Shown in pieces: positions 5,895-10,350 of a stretch of 10,350 nt of DNA; within the stretch, counting starts at the first letter, position 1; each line of letters opens with the position of its first letter. The stretch is taken from NCBI GenBank assembly GCA_019421525.1, contig JAHZFC010000051.1, forward strand, positions 1 to 10,350, written 5' to 3'. The notes beneath the pieces are model-generated. The model saw only the letters and a list, made by a program, of their open reading frames with translations, did no database searches and had not been told where the DNA came from. This DNA is from Clostridiales bacterium (GTDB taxonomy: Bacteria > Bacillota > Clostridia > Oscillospirales > Oscillospiraceae). The position numbers and the translations under genes are program-made.

Positions 5895-5923
5895 AAGATA
5901 CAAAAGTTACAAAATGGTTACAA
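5895..5923 (-). promoter_or_regulatory. Promoter of the M23 peptidase gene
   Basis: On the minus strand: -35 TTGTAA (5923-5918), 17-bp spacer, -10 TATCTT (5900-5895). The weak -35 overlaps the WalR-like box, as expected for an activator-dependent promoter. The predicted leader is about 43 nt. Confidence 0.55.
5906..5922 (-). promoter_or_regulatory. WalR (YycF) binding box
   Basis: The minus strand reads TGTAAC-CATTT-TGTAAC, an exact match to the WalR consensus TGTWAH-N5-TGTWAH. Further TGTAA/GTTAC-like hexamers lie around it (about 5874-5935). WalRK controls cell-wall hydrolases in Firmicutes, which fits the M23 target. Confidence 0.65.
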
Positions 5924-6111
5924 CGGTAATATTACACCCTTTTCCTCCCTGCGTCAAGCGGGAATTTTGGAAACAAACTGTGTCGGGAAACTGAAAGATC
6001 CCCAATATCTTGTTGGAATGCCTGAGATCCGGGGGAAATACCTGCTCCTTTTTGTGGGATCGTGGAAACAGACGAAAAGCGCGCCGCAGATCTGTAGAGA
6101 TCGACCGCCTC
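5924..6111. other. Spacer between divergent promoters, no gene seen
   Basis: Part of the 355-bp gene-free region between the M23 gene and the HAD gene. Apart from the M23 promoter and WalR box on its left and the HAD promoter on its right, I see only a GTAATATTAC palindrome (5926-5935). The short frames across it resemble nothing known. Confidence 0.5.
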
Positions 6112-6140
6112 TTGACAGGGGCGGCCGCCTATACTAAACT
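6112..6140 (+). promoter_or_regulatory. Promoter of the HAD phosphatase gene
   Basis: Consensus -35 TTGACA (6112-6117), 17-bp spacer, -10 TAAACT (6135-6140). The leader to the ATG at 6201 would be about 54 nt. Confidence 0.65.
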
Positions 6141-6200
6141 GATGCAGAGAGATCCAGCCGGAGAGCTGTGCCGGCGCAGAGCCCGAAAGGAAGGGGCATC

Positions 6201-7013
6201 ATGGGAAAATTCGACGATGTTTTGTTTTTCAGCGACTATGACGACACCTTATATAGCCACCATTTAGAGGTGTCCGCGGAAAATAAGGCGGCCATCCGCT
6301 ATTTCATCCAGGAGGGCGGGCGGTTTTCCATCGCCACCGGCCGGGCCCACCGCACCTTCACGCCCCAGATCGCCAAGGAGGGCCTGGAGTTCAACGCCCC
6401 TGTGGTGCTGTCCAACGGGGCGGCCATCTACGACTACAGCCAGGACCGCTATCTGGTGCGCACCCAGCTGGCGGCGGAAACGCCGGAGCGGGTGGCGCAG
6501 CTGTGCGGGCAGTTCCCAGACCTGGCCTTTGAGGCCTATTTCGGGGAGGAGATCTACGTCCATAACCCCAACGTGGTCACCATGAGGCACCTGGAGCGGG
6601 TGGCGGTGCCCTACCACACCTGCCCCATGGACCAGATGCCCCGGCCCTGGAACAAGGTCATCATGGAGCAGGACGAGCCCTACCTCCGCCAGGTGCAGCA
6701 GTACCTGCTGGAGCACTGGGGCGGGGAGTATGAGGCCATCTTCTCCAACAAGTATCTGCTGGAGCTCACCGACAAGGGGAGCAATAAGGGGACCATGGTG
6801 GCCAAGGTGGCCCAGCTGCTGTCCATCCCGCCGGAGCGGGTGTACTGCATCGGGGACAACCAGAACGACATCCCCATGCTGGCCCTGTCCGCCATCCCCT
6901 TTGCCCCGGCCAACTGCGCCCGGCAGGTGAAGGACTGGGGCGCCCGGGTGCTGGGCCACTGCAACGACCACGCCGTGGCCCAGGCCATCGAGATCCTGGA
7001 CAAAATTTATTAG
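6201..7013 (+). CDS. HAD-IIB (Cof-type) sugar phosphatase family hydrolase
   Basis: Cof-type HAD enzymes remove phosphate from sugar phosphates and related metabolites in the cytoplasm, using an aspartate nucleophile and Mg2+. The 270-residue product has the family length and all four motifs: motif I SDYDDTL (11-17; nucleophile D12, acid/base D14), motif II around ATGR or SNG (45-48, 71-73), motif III lysine in NKG (K196), and motif IV GDNQNDIPML (218-227). The cap domain (about 80-185) is of the C2 type. It carries DYDDT rather than the usual DLDGT. The ATG at 6201 lies 8 bases after AAAGGAAGG; the frame upstream to 6168 is not needed. It is monocistronic, between its own promoter and a bidirectional terminator. 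The natural substrate cannot be told from sequence. Confidence 0.9.
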   Translation: MGKFDDVLFFSDYDDTLYSHHLEVSAENKAAIRYFIQEGGRFSIATGRAHRTFTPQIAKEGLEFNAPVVLSNGAAIYDYSQDRYLVRTQLAAETPERVAQLCGQFPDLAFEAYFGEEIYVHNPNVVTMRHLERVAVPYHTCPMDQMPRPWNKVIMEQDEPYLRQVQQYLLEHWGGEYEAIFSNKYLLELTDKGSNKGTMVAKVAQLLSIPPERVYCIGDNQNDIPMLALSAIPFAPANCARQVKDWGARVLGHCNDHAVAQAIEILDKIY

Positions 7014-7016
7014 ACA

Positions 7017-7051
7017 AAAAGACCCGCTCAGCTTGGCTGAGCGGGTCTTTT
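7017..7051. terminator. Bidirectional terminator between the HAD gene and proS
   Basis: A perfect 16-bp stem (7017-7032 with 7036-7051) starts with AAAA and ends with TTTT, so it provides a T-tract in both directions. It serves the two convergent genes. Confidence 0.92.
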
Positions 7052-7079
7052 GATGCGTTTTTCAGCGGCCGGTCCCGGA

Positions 7080-8522
7080 TCAATAGGCCACGCCCCACAC
7101 CACCATGTGCTTGGCGGGCTTGCCGCAGCAGGCGCAGGTGTCGCCCAGGTGCTCCTGCTCAAAGGGGATGCACCGGGAGGTGACCCCCGCCTCCTCCTTC
7201 ATGCGGACCTCACAGGCCTCGTCGCCGCACCACATGGTCTTAGCAAAGCCGCCCCGCTGGCCCATCTTCTCCTTGACCTCCTCCAGAGTGGCGCAGGGAT
7301 AGATGTTGTCCTCCAGGTTTTTCTTGGCCTTGGCGTACAGCCCGTCGTGGATGGCGTCCAGCATCCGGGCCACGGTGTCCTCGATGCCGTCCAGGGAGAC
7401 GAAGGACTTCTCGCCGCTGTCCCGGCGGACCAGCACGCACTGGCCCTTCTCCATGTCCTTGGGGCCCAGCTCCAGCCGGAGGGGCACGCCCTTCATCTCG
7501 TACTCGGCGAACTTCCAGCCGGGGGAGTTGTCGCTGTCGTCCAGCTTCACCCGGAAGCCCGCCTTCTGCAGCCGCTCCATCACGGCGCGGTTGGCCTCCA
7601 GCACGCCTTCCTTGTGCTGGGCCACCGGGACGATGATGACCTGGATGGGGGCGACCCGGGGGGGCAGCACCAGGCCGTTGTTGTCGCCGTGGGTCATGAT
7701 GATGCCGCCGATCATCCGGGTGGACACGCCCCAGGAGGTCTGGTGGGGGTAGTGGGGCTGGTTGTCCGTGCCGGCAAAGGTGATGTCAAAGGCACGGGCG
7801 AAGCCGTCGCCGAAGTAGTGGCTGGTGCCGCCCTGGAGGGCCTTGCGGTCGTGCATCATGCACTCCACGGTGTAGGTCTCCTCCGCGCCGTTGAACTTCT
7901 CCTTGTCCGTCTTGCGGCCCTTGAGCACCGGCATGGCCAGCACGTTCTCATAGAAGTCGGCGTAGACGTTGAGCATCCGCTGGGTCTCCGCCCGGGCCTC
8001 CTCCTCGGTGGCGTGCATGGTGTGGCCCTCCTGCCACAAAAACTCCCGGTGGCGCAGGAAGGGGCGGCTGGTCTTTTCCCAGCGCAGGACGGAGCACCAC
8101 TGGTTGTACAGCTTGGGCAGGTCCCGGTGGGAGTGGATGATGTTCTTATAGTGCTCGCAGAACAGGGTCTCCGAGGTAGGGCGGATGCAGTAGCGCTCCT
8201 CCAGCTGCTCGCTGCCCCCGACGGTGACCCAGGCGCACTCCGGGGCGAAGCCCTCCACATGGTCCTTCTCCTTCTGGAGCAGGGACTCGGGGATGAGCAC
8301 GGGCAGATACACGTTCTCGTGGCCCAGCTTCTTGAACTCGTCGTCCAGGATGCGCTGGATGTTCTCCCAGATGGCGTAGCCGTAGGGCCGGTAGATGAAC
8401 ATGCCCTTGATGGAGGAGTAGTCGATGAGCTCCGCCTTTTTGCACACGTCGGTGTACCACTGGGCGAAGTCGGTCTCCATATCGGTGATCTGGCTGACCT
8501 GCTTGCTTTTGTCTTGTGCCAT
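7080..8522 (-). CDS. proS: Prolyl-tRNA synthetase, type 3 (archaeal/eukaryotic-like form)
   Basis: This enzyme charges tRNA-Pro with proline in the cytoplasm. The 480-residue length and the absence of the INS editing domain found in the long bacterial form point to the type-3 ProRS common in clostridia. The class II motifs are clear: motif 2 as RWEKTSRPFLRHREFLWQEG (147-166) and motif 3 as GGIIMTHGDNNGLVLPPR (272-289). The anticodon-binding domain starts near 292. The C-terminal zinc-type domain carries C432, C437 and C463/C465/C466, and the chain ends in a tyrosine as is usual for this type. The ATG at 8522 is preceded by AAAAGGA about 10 bases upstream. A promoter at 8580-8608 gives a leader of only about 50 nt, too short for a T-box. 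Confidence 0.96.
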   Translation of the reverse strand: MAQDKSKQVSQITDMETDFAQWYTDVCKKAELIDYSSIKGMFIYRPYGYAIWENIQRILDDEFKKLGHENVYLPVLIPESLLQKEKDHVEGFAPECAWVTVGGSEQLEERYCIRPTSETLFCEHYKNIIHSHRDLPKLYNQWCSVLRWEKTSRPFLRHREFLWQEGHTMHATEEEARAETQRMLNVYADFYENVLAMPVLKGRKTDKEKFNGAEETYTVECMMHDRKALQGGTSHYFGDGFARAFDITFAGTDNQPHYPHQTSWGVSTRMIGGIIMTHGDNNGLVLPPRVAPIQVIIVPVAQHKEGVLEANRAVMERLQKAGFRVKLDDSDNSPGWKFAEYEMKGVPLRLELGPKDMEKGQCVLVRRDSGEKSFVSLDGIEDTVARMLDAIHDGLYAKAKKNLEDNIYPCATLEEVKEKMGQRGGFAKTMWCGDEACEVRMKEEAGVTSRCIPFEQEHLGDTCACCGKPAKHMVVWGVAY

Positions 8523-8579
8523 AGCTTCTCAATCCTTTTGTGACAAAATGATGCCTTTGTCCTGATCTCATAGACCAAC

Positions 8580-8608
8580 ATTGTATTGCCAAAGCGGGAA
8601 AAAGTCAA
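8580..8608 (-). promoter_or_regulatory. Promoter of proS
   Basis: On the minus strand: -35 TTGACT (8608-8603), 17-bp spacer, -10 TACAAT (8585-8580). Confidence 0.72.
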
Positions 8609-8713
8609 GGCTTTCCCCGACCTCCGGGCCATTTCCCGCCGCCGGTGGTCCGGCGCATATTCCGCCGCCATCTCCACATACTGTTTCCAGGCTTTGAGAG
8701 GGGCGTGGACGGG

Positions 8714-9202
8714 ATGTGGCAGATCGGCGTATGGGAACGGGACGAGGGGCTGGCCGAGACGCTGGCCGCCCTGCCTCAGGCGGGGGGCGGCCTGGTGCGC
8801 TGCGGACGGCACCCGGCCCAGCTGGCGGGCCGGGGCTTTGACCTGCTGGTGGTGTCCCCCCAGGCGGCGGGGTGGGCGGGGGCCGGGGCCCTGAGCTGCC
8901 GCACGGCGCTGGTACCCGGCGGGCTGTCCGCCCTGACCCGGCTGCTCCCGGCGGAGCGGATGCTCAGCTACGGCATGGGCCCGGCCAATACCCTCACCCT
9001 GTCCAGCCTCAAGGAGGGCCGGGCCTGTGTGGCCGTCCAGCGGGAGTTCACCGCGCTGGACGGCGCCCTGGTGGAGCGGCAGGAGCTGGTGCTGGATTAT
9101 GATGGAGCCCAGCCAGACCTGTTCCTGGCCCGGGCGGGGGCCTGGCTGCTGATGGGGGGCATGGAGGCGGAGGGCGGTCAGTCCTCCAGCCCCAGCCGGT
9201 AG
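8714..9202 (+). CDS. Uncharacterised protein, 162 residues
   Basis: I cannot assign a function. The product starts MWQIGVWERDEGL and is rich in Ala, Gly and Leu, with no membrane segment or signal peptide. It alternates short hydrophobic strands (FDLLVVSP, TALVPGG) with Gly-rich turns, suggesting an alpha/beta fold. The second half has a more polar core, with YGMGPANTLTLSSLKEG (about 112-128), REFTALDGALVERQELVLDY (about 135-154 of the frame) and a hydrophobic tail. The open frame begins at 8645; I prefer the ATG at 8714, after a weak GAGAGG, because the upstream part has arginine-rich non-protein-like sequence. Its last 25 bp overlap the 3' end of the convergent amidohydrolase gene. No promoter is obvious. 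Codon use, with G/C at third positions, fits the neighbours. Confidence 0.62.
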   Translation: MWQIGVWERDEGLAETLAALPQAGGGLVRCGRHPAQLAGRGFDLLVVSPQAAGWAGAGALSCRTALVPGGLSALTRLLPAERMLSYGMGPANTLTLSSLKEGRACVAVQREFTALDGALVERQELVLDYDGAQPDLFLARAGAWLLMGGMEAEGGQSSSPSR

Positions 9203-9999
9203 ACCCGGTCGGCGTTTTGGAAGAACACCGCCTGGTGGTGCTCCTCCGGCACCAGGCGGCGGATGAACTCCACATAGTTTGCCACGTCCACCGCCGGGTG
9301 ATCGGTGCCGAACAGGAATTTGTCCCAGTCCTCCACATACTCCATCCAGCCCCGGAGTTGGTCCACATAGGCCCGCTGGCGGACGAAATAGGCGTCCAGG
9401 TCCACCGGCCCTTCCAGCAGGCCGGACAGGTCGGCGCACACGTTGGGATTCTTCTCCAGCACCGCCGCCGCGTCCGCCAGGAAAGGGTTGCCGAAGTGGC
9501 ACATGACGAACTGCACATCCGGCCAGTCGGCGGCCACCTCGTCCAGGGTGAGGGGGTGGCTGTACTTGAGCTTGCCCATGGACCCGGCGGTCTGCCCCAT
9601 GTGGACGGCCACCGGCTTGCGGTAGGCCCGGGCCAGCTCATAGAAGGGGGCGTACATGGGGTCGGAGACATACTGGTGGTTATAGCCGGGGTAGAGCTTG
9701 ATGCCCACACACTGGGGGCGGCGCAGGTTTTCCTCCACCAGCTGGACGGCCCGGTCCTGGCCCAGGTGCTCCAGCAGCACGTGGCTGTCCAGCCCGACGC
9801 AGTAGCCCATGGGGGCGGGATAGCAGTGGTGATCCGGCTCCAGGCTGCGGTTGCCCATGACCACGCCGGACACGATGTCCAGCCCGTCCCAACAGGAGAG
9901 CAGCCGCTCGGCCTCGGGGCGGCAGACGGCCGGGCCCTGCCCGTCTGCCCGGCTGACAGGCGGGTCGAACAGGTGGAAATGGGCGTCGATGATCTTCAT
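9178..9999 (-). CDS. Amidohydrolase-2 family metal-dependent hydrolase
   Basis: This is a TIM-barrel hydrolase or decarboxylase of the amidohydrolase superfamily; the substrate is unknown. The 273 residues start MKIIDAHFHLFD, giving the metal-binding HxH (H7, H9). Other expected ligands follow in order: K101 in GIKLYPGY, H133 in VHMGQT, H168 in CHFGNP and D233 in FGTDHP. The C terminus has NADRVYRL, a pattern typical at the end of this family, where N-A-x-R-x-x-x-L precedes the stop. The ATG at 9999 follows GGAGGG with a 6-base spacer. It has its own promoter at 10037-10065 and no terminator, because its end overlaps the convergent gene. Confidence 0.88.
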   Translation of the reverse strand: MKIIDAHFHLFDPPVSRADGQGPAVCRPEAERLLSCWDGLDIVSGVVMGNRSLEPDHHCYPAPMGYCVGLDSHVLLEHLGQDRAVQLVEENLRRPQCVGIKLYPGYNHQYVSDPMYAPFYELARAYRKPVAVHMGQTAGSMGKLKYSHPLTLDEVAADWPDVQFVMCHFGNPFLADAAAVLEKNPNVCADLSGLLEGPVDLDAYFVRQRAYVDQLRGWMEYVEDWDKFLFGTDHPAVDVANYVEFIRRLVPEEHHQAVFFQNADRVYRLGLED

Positions 10000-10036
10000 A
10001 GGGGTCCCTCCCGTGAGAGATGTGTTTCAATTCTCC

Positions 10037-10065
10037 ATTATATCACGCTCCCGGTGGAATTGCCA
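10037..10065 (-). promoter_or_regulatory. Promoter of the amidohydrolase gene
   Basis: On the minus strand: extended -10 TGATATAAT (TATAAT at 10042-10037) with a weak -35 TGGCAA (10065-10060) at 17 bp. The extended -10 probably compensates for the poor -35. Confidence 0.7.
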
Positions 10066-10077
10066 CAGAAACAGGGA

Positions 10078-10109
10078 AAGGGCCGGGCCCCACAGGGGGC
10101 CCGGCCCTT
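10078..10109 (-). terminator. Hairpin terminator after the right-edge gene
   Basis: A perfect 14-bp, very GC-rich stem (10078-10091 with 10096-10109) with loop ACAG. The minus-strand T-tract is short and broken (TTTCCCTGTTT). It lies about 28 bp after the membrane gene's stop and also just upstream of the amidohydrolase promoter. Confidence 0.65.
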
Positions 10110-10137
10110 GATCAGACAGAGGATCGTATGGCGGAGG

Positions 10138-10350
10138 TCAGGGCTTCCGGTCATCCTTTCCCCGGGAGAGATACACCGCCAGCAGGACGATCAATACCAC
10201 TAAGATCAGCAGCAACAGCACTGCCAATATGGTCAGCCAGAAGCTGATCGTGTAGGCTACGACCATAGCATCGCTCCAGCCCAGGCCAAAAGCGCCCTCA
10301 GTCCAAGTATCCATCATCATGTTGGTGGCCCAAATGCTGATGGGAGTGGC
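10138..10350 (-). CDS. C-terminal end of a membrane protein, cut by right edge
   Basis: The frame is open to the window edge, giving at least 70 residues ending in SRGKDDRKP. It has one long hydrophobic segment (FWLTILAVLLLLILVVLIVL) followed by a short positively charged tail, so the chain ends in a membrane anchor with a cytoplasmic C terminus. Three ATGs in a row (10320, 10317, 10314) could start a 60-residue protein. No ribosome binding site precedes them and the frame continues upstream without a stop, so a larger protein is more likely. I do not recognise the family. Confidence 0.55.
   Translation of the reverse strand, partial: ATPISIWATNMMMDTWTEGAFGLGWSDAMVVAYTISFWLTILAVLLLLILVVLIVLLAVYLSRGKDDRKP

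Noticed and set aside
4103..5929. 608-residue plus-strand frame
   Set aside because: It lies opposite the M23 peptidase, which has complete domains and a zinc site. The composition is shadow-like and it runs through a terminator and a promoter.
7050..8543. 497-residue plus-strand frame
   Set aside because: Shadow of proS.
7856..9502. 548-residue minus-strand frame
   Set aside because: It covers parts of proS, the unknown gene and the amidohydrolase in the wrong frame. A short stretch near 8560-8700 looks protein-like (KAWKQYVEMAAEYAPDHRR), but it has no start or stop of its own and contains the proS promoter.

Overview
The window looks like a chromosomal stretch of a GC-rich anaerobic Firmicute, most likely an Oscillospiraceae-type gut clostridium (Flavonifractor, Pseudoflavonifractor or Lawsonibacter-like). 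This is inferred from the high GC, AAGGAG-type ribosome binding sites, -35/-10 promoters with 17-bp spacers, a type-3 prolyl-tRNA synthetase, a LysM/G5/M23 cell-wall enzyme and a WalR-type box. No sequence search was possible. Most of the window is housekeeping DNA read on the minus strand. The long plus-strand frames opposite pnp, the M23 gene and proS are GC shadows.

From left to right: the N-terminal 458 codons of pnp (PNPase) run off the left edge. A 537-bp gap separates pnp from rpsO (S15), and it holds two copies of a ~150-bp structured repeat, a large imperfect palindrome and a terminator. rpsO follows with its own promoter and a leader with alternative hairpins. Next is a minus-strand pair: a 120-residue tail-anchored protein of unknown function, whose promoter carries two LexA-like boxes, and a DUF3795-like cysteine-rich protein whose usual start is out of frame.

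A chloramphenicol-acetyltransferase-family gene forms its own unit, with a terminator on each side and its own promoter. Its leader encodes a 12-residue peptide and RNA segments that can pair in mutually exclusive ways around the ribosome binding site, as expected for translation attenuation. A membrane-anchored LysM-G5-M23 peptidase follows, with a WalR box overlapping its -35. The plus-strand HAD-IIB phosphatase and minus-strand proS converge on a shared terminator. An unrecognised plus-strand gene then overlaps the tail of a minus-strand amidohydrolase by 25 bp. The right edge holds the C-terminal end of a membrane protein.

The best leads are regulatory: the cat leader, the repeat/palindrome cluster between rpsO and pnp, the WalR box, the LexA-like boxes and the disrupted DUF3795 start. 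No mobile element, CRISPR array, tRNA or rRNA gene was seen.
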